Origin: Dehalococcoidia bacterium
Lineage (GTDB): Bacteria; Chloroflexota; Dehalococcoidia; CAUJGQ01
Length of the DNA: 64,000 bases
Direction of reading: 5' to 3'
Assembly: GCA_035310145.1 (NCBI GenBank)
Contig: DATGEL010000022.1
Location: 46,073-110,072 of the forward strand
In this document: in pieces, positions 7,084 through 15,749 of the stretch
Position numbering within the stretch: position 1 is the first letter of the stretch
Layout: every line of letters begins with the position of its first letter
Program-made: the position numbers and the translations under genes
The notes under the pieces: generated by a model
Database searches by the model: none
Seen by the model: only the letters and a program-made list of their open reading frames with translations
Told to the model about the DNA's origin: nothing

Positions 7084-8157
7084 ATGACCAGCCAGAGCAC
7101 CAGGCCCGTTCCATCCACGCTCGCCGCCGAGCGCCAGGCGTTCTACCAGGATCTCGAGTCGTTCAGCATGGGGCCGCTCTGGGCGGTGCTGGGCGAGGCG
7201 CTCACACCCGAGCCGCGTGTCAGGTCGGTCCCCTGTCTCTGGCGCTACGCCGACGTGCGCCCGCGTGTGCTGCGCGCCGGCGAGCTCGTTTCCGCCGCCG
7301 AGGCAGAGCGCCGCGTGCTGATGCTGCTCAACCCCGGCCTGGAAGGGAAACCCGCGGCCACCGCCACGCTTTACGCCGGCATTCAGCTGATCCTGCCCGG
7401 CGAGATCGCGCGCACCCATCACCACACGCCCGCCGCGATCCGCTTCATCATCGAGGGCGAGGGCGGTTACACGGCCGTCAGCGGCGAAAAAGGGCCGATG
7501 GCGAAGGGCGACTTCCTCACCACGCCCAACTGGACCTGGCACGACCACGGCAACGAGGGCGGCGACCCCGTGATCTGGCTCGACGGCCTGGATATCCCGC
7601 TCGTCACGAACCTGGACGCGATCTTCTATGAGGAGTTCGGCGAGGAGCGCCAGCCGATCACGAAGCCGCCCGACGACGCGCTGCATCGCTGGGGCGCCAA
7701 CCTGCGGCCGACCTGGCAATCAGCGCCCGGCCCCTACTCACCCATCCTCAACTACACCTGGGCGGCCTCGCGCGCGGCCCTGCACACGTTGCGCGAGGCC
7801 GAGGCCAGTCCCTTCGACGGCGTAATCATGGAGTATCAGAACCCGAACACGGGTGGGCCGGTGCTGCCGACGATGGCGGCCTACCTGCAACTGCTGCGTC
7901 GCGGCGAGCACACGCAGGCGCACCGCCACGTGGCGAGCACCGTCTACCACGTCGCGGAGGGCGGCGGCTGGAGCGTGATTGCGGGCCGGTGCTTCGAGTG
8001 GAGCGAGGGCGACACCTTCGTGGTGCCCGCCTGGGCCTGGCACGAGCACGCCAGCGCCGGCGGCGAGGCGGTGCTCTTCTCCTTCAGCGACCGGCCGGTC
8101 TTGCAAGCCTTCGCGCTCGATCGCGAGGAGCGGCACACGCAGGGGCGCCAGAGTTAA
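7084..8157 (+). CDS. gentisate 1,2-dioxygenase-like bicupin protein
   Basis: 357 aa with two cupin domains. The first carries ARTHHHTPAAIRFIIEGEGGYTAV (residues ~115-140) and TWHDHGNEG; the second carries TQAHRHVASTVYHVAEGGGWSVI and WHEHAS. The paired His motifs and bicupin layout match gentisate/salicylate 1,2-dioxygenases, Fe(II) enzymes that open the ring of 2,5-dihydroxybenzoate to maleylpyruvate. The ATG at 7084 is preceded by GAGGGAGG. A TACAGT box lies at 7028-7033. No maleylpyruvate isomerase or hydrolase is adjacent, so the exact aromatic substrate is uncertain. Its stop codon overlaps the stop of the convergent methyltransferase. Confidence 0.85.
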   Translation: MTSQSTRPVPSTLAAERQAFYQDLESFSMGPLWAVLGEALTPEPRVRSVPCLWRYADVRPRVLRAGELVSAAEAERRVLMLLNPGLEGKPAATATLYAGIQLILPGEIARTHHHTPAAIRFIIEGEGGYTAVSGEKGPMAKGDFLTTPNWTWHDHGNEGGDPVIWLDGLDIPLVTNLDAIFYEEFGEERQPITKPPDDALHRWGANLRPTWQSAPGPYSPILNYTWAASRAALHTLREAEASPFDGVIMEYQNPNTGGPVLPTMAAYLQLLRRGEHTQAHRHVASTVYHVAEGGGWSVIAGRCFEWSEGDTFVVPAWAWHEHASAGGEAVLFSFSDRPVLQAFALDREERHTQGRQS

Positions 8158-8963
8158 GCGACGGCCCGCTTCCGCGCGACAAAGGATGCGTAGCCGGTGC
8201 GACCTGCCCGCACCAGGGCTCGCCACATACTGAACGGCTCGCGCTGCCGCTCCAGTTCGGCCGCGCCGTAGGCCGCGGCGAAGGCGCCCTCCCAGGCTTG
8301 CTGGTCGGGCGGGTCTACCTGCGGGCGAGCGGAAAGGATCGTCGTGCGGTCTTCGGCGAGCAGCACGTCGAAGCCGCTCTCGTCAAGCAGCCGCACGTAC
8401 TCGCTCAGGCGCAGGAGCGCGGGGAAGCTCCAGACCCGAGCGAGCTCGGCGCGCTCCTCCGGCGTGAGCTCGGCGCGCGCCACCCAGTCGCTGAAGGCGA
8501 AGAGGCCGAGCGGACGCAGCACGCGTGCCACCTCGCGCACGACGGCGGGCTTGTCCATGTGGCACATGGCGTCCTGGCTCCAGGCGACGTCGCAGCTCGC
8601 GGCGACGAGGGGCAGCGCCTCGGTGCGGGCAAGCAGCAGCGGTGTGCGGGCCGTCAGACCCTCGGCCGCGGCCGTCGCACGGGAGGCGGCGTGCATGCGC
8701 GGATTGGCGTCGATACACAGCACCATGGCGAGGAAACGCCGCGCAAGGTAGCGTGCCGGCCCGCCCAGCGCCGAGGCGATCTCCAGGATGCGGCCGCCGC
8801 CTGTGTAGCCGTACGCCTCCAGCCGCTGCGCCTGGGCCACGGTGGCATCCTCGCTGCCGGCGTGCAGGTGCAGCCCGGCGCCGCGCAACGACCAGGCGAT
8901 ACTCGGCGCGTCGTAGAAGTCGTTGACCGCGCGCAGCTCGGACGCCATTTCTTCCGAAGCCAT
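8154..8963 (-). CDS. class I SAM-dependent methyltransferase
   Basis: 269 aa. Motif I is ILEIASALGGPARYLA (residues 59-74), motif II CIDANPRM, and the substrate region SQDAMCHMDKPAVVREVARVLRPLGLFAFSDW resembles sarcosine/dimethylglycine and cyclopropane-type small-molecule methyltransferases. The N-terminal FYDAPSIAWSLRGAGLHLHAG is also typical of that group. GGAGG lies 5 nt before the ATG. The gene is convergent with the gentisate-dioxygenase gene, and the two TAA stop codons overlap within the palindrome TTAA at 8154-8157. Substrate unknown; a glycine-betaine-type N-methyltransferase or polyketide/quinone methylase is possible. Confidence 0.82.
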   Translation of the reverse strand: MASEEMASELRAVNDFYDAPSIAWSLRGAGLHLHAGSEDATVAQAQRLEAYGYTGGGRILEIASALGGPARYLARRFLAMVLCIDANPRMHAASRATAAAEGLTARTPLLLARTEALPLVAASCDVAWSQDAMCHMDKPAVVREVARVLRPLGLFAFSDWVARAELTPEERAELARVWSFPALLRLSEYVRLLDESGFDVLLAEDRTTILSARPQVDPPDQQAWEGAFAAAYGAAELERQREPFSMWRALVRAGRTGYASFVARKRAVA

Positions 8964-9054
8964 GCGCGCCTCCGCGGGAATCGCTTCGCCGGCCCGTCTG
9001 CCGATTGTACACGCGGTGTCGGCGCCGCGCGGCCCGGCGCACGGCAGAAGCGCG

Positions 9055-9810
9055 TCAGATCGAGAGCGACGGGCCAAGCTCGTGTAAACGCCGCCGCCGC
9101 AGCTTCCAATCCGGCAGCACACGCTCCACTGCGGCCCAGAACGTCGGCGCATGGCTGCGCACATGCAGATGCGCCAGTTCGTGCACCACCACGTAGCCGA
9201 TGAGTTCCGGCGGCGCCAGCGCCAGCCGCCAGTTGAAACGCAGCACGCCCGTGGCGCTGCAACTGCCCCAGCGCCGTCGCTGCGTCCGCACCAGCACGGC
9301 GGCCGGCGTCGCCCCAACAAGCGGCGCCCAACGTTCCACGGCGCGGCCGATCTCATCCGTAGCGCAATCCCGATACCAGCGCTCCAGGGCGCCGACAATC
9401 GCCGCCCGCCGCACCTCGCCGGCCAGCGCCGCAGGAACGCGCAGGAGAAACTGGCCACCTTCGACGGCGACCTGGACACGCCGCGCCGGAGCCGCTTCGA
9501 CCAGCAACGACAGTCGGCGGCCGAGGTAGAGCAGCGTCTCACCGCTTTCGAAGCGGCGGGGCGGACTCGGCGGCACGCTGGCGGTGTCGAGCCGGCGCAG
9601 GATCCAGCCGGCGCGGCGCAAGACCAGAGCCTGAATTTCCGTCGCGGGAACACGCAGCGGCGCCGCCACGCGCACGCCGGAGTCTGGATCAAGTGTGATC
9701 GTCAGCGTACGCCGCCGCCGAGCACTGCGCGTGACGAGATAGCGGATCGTGCGATCATCGCGCCGTACTTCGCCGGCCTCAGGCTGCGCGGAGCGCTGGG
9801 AGCGCTTCAC
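9055..9810 (-). CDS. YgjP/DUF45-type zinc metallopeptidase
   Basis: 251 aa. The C-terminal third contains VVHELAHLHVRSHAPTFW, the HExxH-plus-downstream-His zinc site of the M48-related YgjP/WLM family, preceded by the conserved RRWGSCSATGVLRFNWRL. The N-terminal half (IRYLVTRSARRRRTLTITLDPDSGVRVAAP) also fits. These proteins are usually cytosolic and adjoin type I restriction genes in some genomes, but no such genes are here. The start is a GTG at 9810 with only a weak Shine-Dalgarno. The gene faces away from the secreted HExxH protein at 9949. Confidence 0.85.
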   Translation of the reverse strand: MKRSQRSAQPEAGEVRRDDRTIRYLVTRSARRRRTLTITLDPDSGVRVAAPLRVPATEIQALVLRRAGWILRRLDTASVPPSPPRRFESGETLLYLGRRLSLLVEAAPARRVQVAVEGGQFLLRVPAALAGEVRRAAIVGALERWYRDCATDEIGRAVERWAPLVGATPAAVLVRTQRRRWGSCSATGVLRFNWRLALAPPELIGYVVVHELAHLHVRSHAPTFWAAVERVLPDWKLRRRRLHELGPSLSI

Positions 9811-9948
9811 CGTATTTCCACGCTCTCACAACGTGATCGGCCGGCACGATGCGTTATGCTGACGCGCAGGGCCGGAGTCCAGTGTCGCGGGCGCCGGCCT
9901 TTGCGTTCCAGAGCGAGATTTCCATAAGCGCTTGAATGGAGCCCCGCC

Positions 9949-10725
9949 GTGCCCCAAGCCGCCCGCAGGCGCGCCCTGCCGTTGTTTGTCGTGCTCATCG
10001 CTCTCGTGGTGGCCGGCGCCGGCCGCCGGCCGCCGGCTGCCCGTGCCGCGGCGCGGCAGGTCGTGATTGTCGCGCTCGAGCCGAGTGGACCGGCGCCGGG
10101 AACGTGGTCCTGCCTGCCCGAGAATCCGAGCTGCGCGCGCCATGACCAGTGGTGGGAGGAGTCGTTGTTGCAGGCGCCCGCCCCGGCCGGCACGGCGGTC
10201 GAGTTCTCACCGCTCGGCGCGGGCTTCAACGCCGACCCACGGCTGGCCGAGGCGGTGCTCTGGGTGTGGAGCTGGCCCGACGGCCGCCAGCTCCTGCGCG
10301 GCGCCGCCGCGCATGGAGTCAGCGCCGGCTTCGCCGGCTTCGCTCCGAGCTCGGGCGCTCAGCAGGCGGTGGCCCGCTATGATGCGCGAACCCGGTCCAT
10401 CGAAGTCGATGCGATCTTCGCCGGCGCGCCGAGCTGGCTGCTGGGCGACGTGCTGGCGCATGAGTTGACGCACGCGGCGCAGGATAGCGCCGGTCGGCGT
10501 CTGAACACCTCGGCCGCGGGTTGCGTCTCCACGGAGCTGCCGGCCCGCCGCGCGGAGGTCGCCTACGCCGGCTACCTGCTGGCGCGGCTGGGTACGCCGC
10601 CCGCGGAGGCGGCCGCGACCCTGCCGCAAGCGGGACTCGAGCTCTATCGCATGGTGCAGGGACTGCTTGAGAGCAGCGACCTGCCCGGCCTCGTCGCCCG
10701 GCTCTGCGCGGCGCAGCCCAGCTGA
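9949..10725 (+). CDS. secreted protein with an HExxH metalloprotease-like motif
   Basis: 258 aa. The N-terminus RRRALPLFVVLIALVVAGAG is a signal peptide, followed by an Ala-rich processing region. In the C-terminal half, DVLAHELTHAAQDSAG carries HELTH, a zinc-binding HExxH motif, and two Cys (C52 and C61 in CLPENPSC) may form a disulphide. I do not recognise a named family; a secreted single-domain metallopeptidase or a non-catalytic relative is likely. The GTG start at 9949 has GGAG at 9938-9941. A TATGCT box lies at 9855-9860. Confidence 0.7.
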   Translation: MPQAARRRALPLFVVLIALVVAGAGRRPPAARAAARQVVIVALEPSGPAPGTWSCLPENPSCARHDQWWEESLLQAPAPAGTAVEFSPLGAGFNADPRLAEAVLWVWSWPDGRQLLRGAAAHGVSAGFAGFAPSSGAQQAVARYDARTRSIEVDAIFAGAPSWLLGDVLAHELTHAAQDSAGRRLNTSAAGCVSTELPARRAEVAYAGYLLARLGTPPAEAAATLPQAGLELYRMVQGLLESSDLPGLVARLCAAQPS

Positions 10726-10856
10726 CGTCGCGGCCGGCCCGCGATCCGCTCCACGGCAAGCCACGCGCCGCCTCGATTGGCGCCCGCGCACGGCGCAAAC
10801 CTATACTGAGAGCGGAGATCCACGCCGCTCAAGCGGCAACGGAGCAGGAGACCGGC

Positions 10857-11522
10857 ATGTGCGACTTCGAATCCGCGACCATGCCCGACGTCGGCGCCCT
10901 GATCGACGCCGAGGGCAAGGCGGCGCTGCACGAGCTGCACGAGGCCATCAATGCAGCGATCGCATCCGGCAGCGCGCCCGAGGCGACGATCGATCGGCTG
11001 CGCGGCCCCTTCGCCGACTTTCTCAAGCGGGATGGCTGGCTGCCCGCGCCCTGCCGCGTGCCGATTCCCGGTAAGGCCGCCAGCTACGCGCTGCTGCGCT
11101 CCAAAGACCCAGAGTACGTGCTCTTCAGCATGGTTCTGCCCGCGGGCGAGAGCACAAAGGTGCACAACCACCTGGCATGGGGCCTGATCGGACTCTGGCA
11201 GGGAACGCAGTTCGAGGTGCAATACCGCCGCGTGGACGACGGCGCCAATCCTGACTACGCCGAGCTGCAAGAAACCGAGCGCCGGCGCCTGGATCGGGGC
11301 GAGATCACGCGCCTGCTGCCGCCGGTTGATGACATTCACATCATCAGCACGCTGTCGGATACGCCCTCGATTTCGATTCACCTGCTCGGCAACGACCTGG
11401 GCAAGATCCGTCGCCAGCTCTTCTACCCCGAGGAGAAGCGTGCCGAGACATTTATTTCGGGTTACGATAACGTCGGCGGCATCGCCGGCGCCGACGCGGC
11501 CGGTGTCGGCGCCCGACGCTGA
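10857..11522 (+). CDS. cysteine dioxygenase / 3-mercaptopropionate dioxygenase-type protein
   Basis: 221-aa cupin of the thiol dioxygenase family, which uses Fe(II) and O2 to oxidise a thiol to a sulfinate. The iron ligands are visible in KVHNHLAWGLIGLWQGTQFE (HxH) and in the later His of DIHIISTLSD. SISIHLLGNDLGKIRRQLF and YDN match the bacterial 3-mercaptopropionate/cysteine dioxygenase branch. The ATG at 10857 has GCAGGAG upstream, and a TATACT -10-like box lies at 10802-10807. Single gene, 51 nt before rny. Confidence 0.8.
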   Translation: MCDFESATMPDVGALIDAEGKAALHELHEAINAAIASGSAPEATIDRLRGPFADFLKRDGWLPAPCRVPIPGKAASYALLRSKDPEYVLFSMVLPAGESTKVHNHLAWGLIGLWQGTQFEVQYRRVDDGANPDYAELQETERRRLDRGEITRLLPPVDDIHIISTLSDTPSISIHLLGNDLGKIRRQLFYPEEKRAETFISGYDNVGGIAGADAAGVGARR

Positions 11523-11573
11523 CGCACACGCTGCCGCGGGCGACACCGATACCGGCCACCATGTAGGCTTGCG

Positions 11574-13094
11574 ATGATTCCCATCCGAATCCTCAACTGG
11601 CTGCGGACGCTCGGCCGACGGCGAGCGGCGCCCGTGACGGCACCATCGCCGCCGATGCCCGATCAGCGCGCCCTGGCGGAGGTGACGGCGGCGGCGCAGG
11701 CCGAAGGCGAGCAGATCATTGCCCGGGCGCGGCATGACGCCGCCGCGCTCCGCGAGCGCGGGCTTGAAGAAGAGCAGGCGCACCGCGAGAACCTGGCGGA
11801 GACAACACAACGGCTGGAAGAACGCCAGCAGCGCATCGCGGCACGCGCCGCGGCGCTGGACGAACGTGAGGCCGCGCTGCGCCGGCACGCAGACGACCGC
11901 AAAGCGGTCGAGGCCATGCTGGCAGAGCTGAGCGAGCAGCGGGTGGAGGCCTTGCAACGGCAAGCCGGTGTCACACTCGTGCAGGCGAAGGATCAGGCGC
12001 TGGCCGCGATCGAGCAGGAGTTGCGCGAGGACAATGAGCGCCGGCTGCGGGCCGGCGAGACGGCGATGACCGCGGACGCCGAACGCCGCGCCCGCGGCGC
12101 GATCGCCGCGTCCATCCAGCGGCTGGACCCGCCGGAGGTTCCCGACCCGGCTGCCGATCCGTTGCACGCCGCCTCGGACGACGCGCGGCAGAAGTTGCTG
12201 GCCCGCGACGGCCATACGCTACGCGCCATCGAAGCCGCCACCGGCTGTGAACTGGCGATCGAAGACGTGCCCGGCGCGGTGCCGGCGATCTCGCTCGCCG
12301 GATTCGACCCGGTTAAGCGCGAGATCGCGCGTACGGCGCTGACCTGGCTGATCCGTGACGGCGCCATGAACCCCGGCAAGGTCGAAGCGATCATTCAACG
12401 CGCCCAGCGTGACGTCGCCGCCAGCATCGAGCGGGCAGGAGTGATCGCCGCCACCGAGGCGGCCTGCAAGGATCTGCCCGACGAGGTGCTGAAGACGCTT
12501 GGCCGGCTGCGCTATCGCACCAGCTATGGCCAGAACCAGTTGCAACATGCGATCGAAACCTCGCGCATCGGCGCCATGCTGGCGTTCGAACTCGGCGCGG
12601 ATGTTTACATTCTGCGGCGCAGCGCCCTGCTGCACGACCTGGGGAAGGCGATCGACCGCGACACCGAGGGCACGCACGCCATGCTGGGCGCCGACATCTG
12701 TCGCCGTGCCGGTATGCCGGAGGCGATCGTGCACTGCATCGCGGCGCACCACGAGGAGATCGAGCCGGAGACGTTTGAAGCGCGGCTGACGATCGTGGCC
12801 GACGCGATCAGCGGCGGCCGCCCCGGCGCCCGGCGCGAGTCGCTCGAGCGCTACCTCGCGCGGCTCGCAGCGCTGGAAGACGTGGCGCACAGCTTCGCCG
12901 GCGTCGAGCGCGCCTTCGCCATCCAGGCGGGACGCGAGCTGCGCATTCTGGTCAAACCTGAGCAGATCGACGACGTAGGCGCGGCGCGCCTGGCCCGCGC
13001 TGTGAGCGACACGATCCAGGAGAAGCTGGAATATCCCGGCCAGATCCGGGTGACCGTGGTGCGTGAGACGCGCGCCGTGGATTACGCCCGCTAG
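11574..13094 (+). CDS. rny: ribonuclease Y (KH + HD domains)
   Basis: 506 aa. RNase Y is an endoribonuclease that starts mRNA decay. The order is: short N-terminus, long coiled coil (~35-180, full of Glu/Arg/Ala), KH domain (~205-280, IEAATGCELAIEDVPGAVPAISLAGFDPVKREIA), HD domain with LLHDLGKAID (~355) and HCIAAHHEEIEP, and the family C-terminus YPGQIRVTVVRETRAVDYAR. The usual N-terminal transmembrane helix is not evident: only MIPIRILNWLRTLGRRRAA precedes the coiled coil. The KH GxxG loop reads ARDG, so the first Gly is Ala. The stop lies 10 nt from that of the convergent fmdB-like gene. Confidence 0.93.
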   Translation: MIPIRILNWLRTLGRRRAAPVTAPSPPMPDQRALAEVTAAAQAEGEQIIARARHDAAALRERGLEEEQAHRENLAETTQRLEERQQRIAARAAALDEREAALRRHADDRKAVEAMLAELSEQRVEALQRQAGVTLVQAKDQALAAIEQELREDNERRLRAGETAMTADAERRARGAIAASIQRLDPPEVPDPAADPLHAASDDARQKLLARDGHTLRAIEAATGCELAIEDVPGAVPAISLAGFDPVKREIARTALTWLIRDGAMNPGKVEAIIQRAQRDVAASIERAGVIAATEAACKDLPDEVLKTLGRLRYRTSYGQNQLQHAIETSRIGAMLAFELGADVYILRRSALLHDLGKAIDRDTEGTHAMLGADICRRAGMPEAIVHCIAAHHEEIEPETFEARLTIVADAISGGRPGARRESLERYLARLAALEDVAHSFAGVERAFAIQAGRELRILVKPEQIDDVGAARLARAVSDTIQEKLEYPGQIRVTVVRETRAVDYAR

Positions 13095-13104
13095 CGCCGG
13101 GCGC

Positions 13105-13302
13105 TCAGGTGGGCTGGCCCGCCTCCGGCGGCCGCCCCAGCGACGGCGTGCCACCCTCACCCTCGCGCGGCTCGAGGCCCGGCAGCCGCGCCACGGTGTC
13201 GTGTCCGCGGGCGCAGGTCAGCGGGTCATCACGGCGCCGCTCGGGTCGCCAGCGCTCGAACGTCTCACTGCAGGTCGTGCAGCGAAAGAGATACACCGGC
13301 AT
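13105..13302 (-). CDS. FmdB-family zinc ribbon protein
   Basis: 65 aa beginning MPVYLFRCTTCSETFE, the hallmark of FmdB/putative regulatory zinc-ribbon proteins. C8 and C11 form the first knuckle. The second reads C30-ARG-H34, so the final Cys of the usual CPxCG is replaced by His. The tail is Pro/Gly-rich. AGGAGG lies 6 nt before the ATG. It lies 61 nt downstream of the deformylase gene on the same strand; co-transcription is likely. The function of this family is not established. Confidence 0.88.
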   Translation of the reverse strand: MPVYLFRCTTCSETFERWRPERRRDDPLTCARGHDTVARLPGLEPREGEGGTPSLGRPPEAGQPT

Positions 13303-13363
13303 CGCCGCCTCCTGCGCGTACTGTGCGCCAAAGTGTACCCCTTAGTCCAGCAACCGGCGCAAC

Positions 13364-14011
13364 TTAGCGCCGTCGTGGTGAGCGCGGGCCGGCCGCGCCC
13401 GCTCGCCCGCGCAGCCGATGGCGGGCCACATAGACCAGCGGCGCCTGCCCGCGACGCCGCCGTGGAGCCGAAGGTCGCTGCTCCGCGTCTGGCTCGTCGG
13501 CCGGCGGCGCCTCTTCCTCCTCGGCTTCATCGAGATCGATGCGGTGCAGATGCTCCGTGCCGCCCAGCAGATCGACGTACAGCAGGCCGTTGGTGTGATC
13601 GATCTCGTGCTCCAGCGCCTGGGCCAGCAGATCGTCGGCGGCGCGGATGCGCACGCGGCGGCCCTGCCGGTCGAGCCCCTTCACCGTCACCTTCACCGAG
13701 CGGAAGAGGTCTCCGCGGTAGCCGGGGATCGAGAGGCAGCCTTCCTCGATCCAGCGCTGGCCTGTGGTACGCACCACTTCAGGGTTGATCAGGGCGAATG
13801 CGGGCACCTCCGGCACTTCGATCACGACCAGGCGCAGAGCGATGCCGATCTGCGGCGCCGCGAGCCCGACGCCCGGCGCGTCGCGCATCGTCTCGATCAT
13901 GTCGTCGATCAGCCGCTGCAGCGAACCGTCGATGCACTCGATTCGCTCGCCGGGCTGCCGCAGCACGTCGTCGCCGGGCTCGCCCAAGATGCGGATCGGT
14001 CGGATCGCCAT
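13364..14011 (-). CDS. def: peptide deformylase
   Basis: Removes the formyl group from the N-terminal Met of new proteins. 215 aa with all three family motifs: GVGLAAPQ (47-54), EGCLS (90-94) and HEIDH (135-139), whose Cys and two His bind the metal. Starts MAIRPIRILGEPGDDVLR; the upstream extension to 14059 is discounted because family homology begins at this ATG and a GGAGG lies 10 nt before it. The C-terminus continues some 60 residues beyond the family core as an acidic (DEAEEEEAPPADEP) then Arg-rich tail. Confidence 0.95.
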   Translation of the reverse strand: MAIRPIRILGEPGDDVLRQPGERIECIDGSLQRLIDDMIETMRDAPGVGLAAPQIGIALRLVVIEVPEVPAFALINPEVVRTTGQRWIEEGCLSIPGYRGDLFRSVKVTVKGLDRQGRRVRIRAADDLLAQALEHEIDHTNGLLYVDLLGGTEHLHRIDLDEAEEEEAPPADEPDAEQRPSAPRRRRGQAPLVYVARHRLRGRAGAAGPRSPRRR

Positions 14012-14127
14012 CCTCGTTTCGCCTCCGCCGCCACGCCCTCTGTTGCACCATGCTAGCAATGGAATATACCCCGGTCCAGAAACGGTGTGGCAACGTTCGC
14101 CGGCAGTCGCACGGCGAGCTGCCGCGC

Positions 14128-14156
14128 TTGACAGCCATCGACGCGCTGCCTAGCCT
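14128..14156 (+). promoter_or_regulatory. probable sigma70-type promoter for the 14196 hydrolase
   Basis: A perfect TTGACA at 14128-14133 is followed by a 17-nt spacer and TAGCCT at 14151-14156 (weak -10, 3 of 6). The predicted start of transcription lies about 33 nt before the ATG at 14196. Confidence 0.5.
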
Positions 14157-14195
14157 GAGCGCTGGCCGAGGCTGTGCCGGCCCAAGGGGAAGACG

Positions 14196-14987
14196 ATGCC
14201 GACAATCGATCGCGGCGGCGTGAAGATCTACTACGAAGCGGAGGGCGAGGGCTATCCGGTGTTGTTCACCCACGGGTATTCGGCGACCGCGCAGATGTGG
14301 CAGCCGCAGCGCGAGGCGCTCGGCAGCCGCTACCGCTTCATCACCTGGGACATGCGCGGACACGGCCGCACGGACAGCCCGGCGCAGCTCGACGCCTACA
14401 GCGAGGCCGAGACGGTGGCCGACATCGCCGCGATCCTGGACGCGGAGGGCGCCGAGCAGGCGGTGATCGGCGGCCTGTCGCTGGGCGGCTACATGACGCT
14501 CGGCTTCTGGCAGGCGCACCCCCAACGCTGCCGCGCCCTGGTGCTCTGCGACACGGGGCCGGGGTACCGCAACCCCACGGCACGCGAGCAATGGAATGAA
14601 ACCGCCGAACAACGCGCCGTCGCCCTCGAGACGCGGGGCTTCGAGGCGCTGGGGCGCAGCCCGGAGGTCGCGCAGACGGCGGCCGGCCACCGCACGCCAC
14701 AGGGGCTGGCAAACGCGGCGCGCGGCATGCTCAAACAGTTCGACGCACGCGTGATCGAGGGGCTGCCGCAGATCAGCGTGCCGACGCTGATAATCGTCGG
14801 CGAGAACGACCGGCCCTATCTGGCCGGCACGGACTACATGGCGGCCAAGATTCCCGGCGCACGCAAGGTGGTGATCGCCAACGCCGGCCACGCCTCGAAC
14901 ATCGACCAGCCAGCGGCCTTCAACGACGCCCTGCTCGGCTTCCTCAGCGAGGTCGGCATACCTAGCAGGGCCAAAACGGGTGCGTAG
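14196..14987 (+). CDS. alpha/beta hydrolase
   Basis: 263 aa. Shows FTHGYSATAQMW (oxyanion region), GGLSLGGYMTL with the nucleophile Ser, the acid in IIVGENDRPY and the His in NAGHASNIDQP. This is the layout of haloperoxidase-like or 3-oxoadipate enol-lactonase-like hydrolases. The family resemblance to the hydrolase at 4544 is general, not close. The stop is 17 nt from the end of the convergent XRE regulator. Substrate unknown. Confidence 0.87.
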   Translation: MPTIDRGGVKIYYEAEGEGYPVLFTHGYSATAQMWQPQREALGSRYRFITWDMRGHGRTDSPAQLDAYSEAETVADIAAILDAEGAEQAVIGGLSLGGYMTLGFWQAHPQRCRALVLCDTGPGYRNPTAREQWNETAEQRAVALETRGFEALGRSPEVAQTAAGHRTPQGLANAARGMLKQFDARVIEGLPQISVPTLIIVGENDRPYLAGTDYMAAKIPGARKVVIANAGHASNIDQPAAFNDALLGFLSEVGIPSRAKTGA

Positions 14988-15004
14988 CGGCGGGGGGCGA
15001 CGGT

Positions 15005-15484
15005 CTAGACGGCGCGGCGGCGCGGGCCGTGCAGCGCCAGCTTCAGGGCCTGCTTCACGCTGCAAAACTGCTCGTGCGGCAGGCGATCGATGTCGGCGAG
15101 CAGGGCGCGCCACTCGGGGTCGGACTCGATACGGCTGAGCGGGCGCTGCGGCGCCGGCGGCAGCATACCCGCCTTCTCCGCAACGAACTCAACCGGCAGG
15201 CGGAAGCAGCGGGCCACACCGACCACCGCCTCGCGGTCGGGCAGCGACTTGCGGTGCCGCCAAACGCTGACTGTGCTGGCGTTGACGTTGGCATAGACGG
15301 CGAGCTGCGCCGGCCGCATGGCGCGCGCTTCCAGCTCATCGTTGACGAACTCCGCCCACACGTCGAGGCGGCGGCGGCGCTCTGCTTCGGTCATCCGTCC
15401 GCCCGTACGGGGCGACCGCGCCGACGGCTCAGCCATCTCGGCCATGCCGTCCGCTTCGAGAGCGCATTCGAGCACCTGCTGCAC
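15005..15484 (-). CDS. XRE-type helix-turn-helix regulator
   Basis: 159 aa. The DNA-binding region is MRPAQLAVYANVNASTVSVWRHRKSL, a Cro/C1-type helix-turn-helix, followed by a conserved FRLPVEFVAEKAGMLPPA that occurs in single-HTH actinobacterial and chloroflexal regulators. The start is the GTG at 15484, because a GGAGG sits 7 nt before it; that GGAGG lies just downstream of an ATG at 15499, which is therefore unlikely. A divergent small gene at 15750 across a 265-bp gap is a natural candidate target. Confidence 0.78.
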   Translation of the reverse strand: MQQVLECALEADGMAEMAEPSARSPRTGGRMTEAERRRRLDVWAEFVNDELEARAMRPAQLAVYANVNASTVSVWRHRKSLPDREAVVGVARCFRLPVEFVAEKAGMLPPAPQRPLSRIESDPEWRALLADIDRLPHEQFCSVKQALKLALHGPRRRAV

Positions 15485-15749
15485 GCTGGCACCTCCCATC
15501 GATCGCGGCAAGACGGCCTGGCCGCGGCCGTTCCGTATTGCCCGTCTGCATAGATGAACGCGGCGCCGGGCCCGATCGGGCTGCTGCCGTGCACCCATTT
15601 TCTGATGCAAACGTTCACTGCCGGTGTTGTCAGACGCACGGCTGAAGAGTGAAGTGTGCAACACGGCGGCGCAATCTGCAAGCTCTGTCGCACCGTACTT
15701 GCAGAAATATGGCAGAGTATCGTGTCAGGAGATCAGCTACGCTGTCTCC

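Noticed and set aside
9055..10725. Linked role for two HExxH proteins (9055-9810 and 9949-10725)
   Set aside because: They are divergent and belong to different folds with different locations; the shared HExxH is a common motif and no functional link can be argued.
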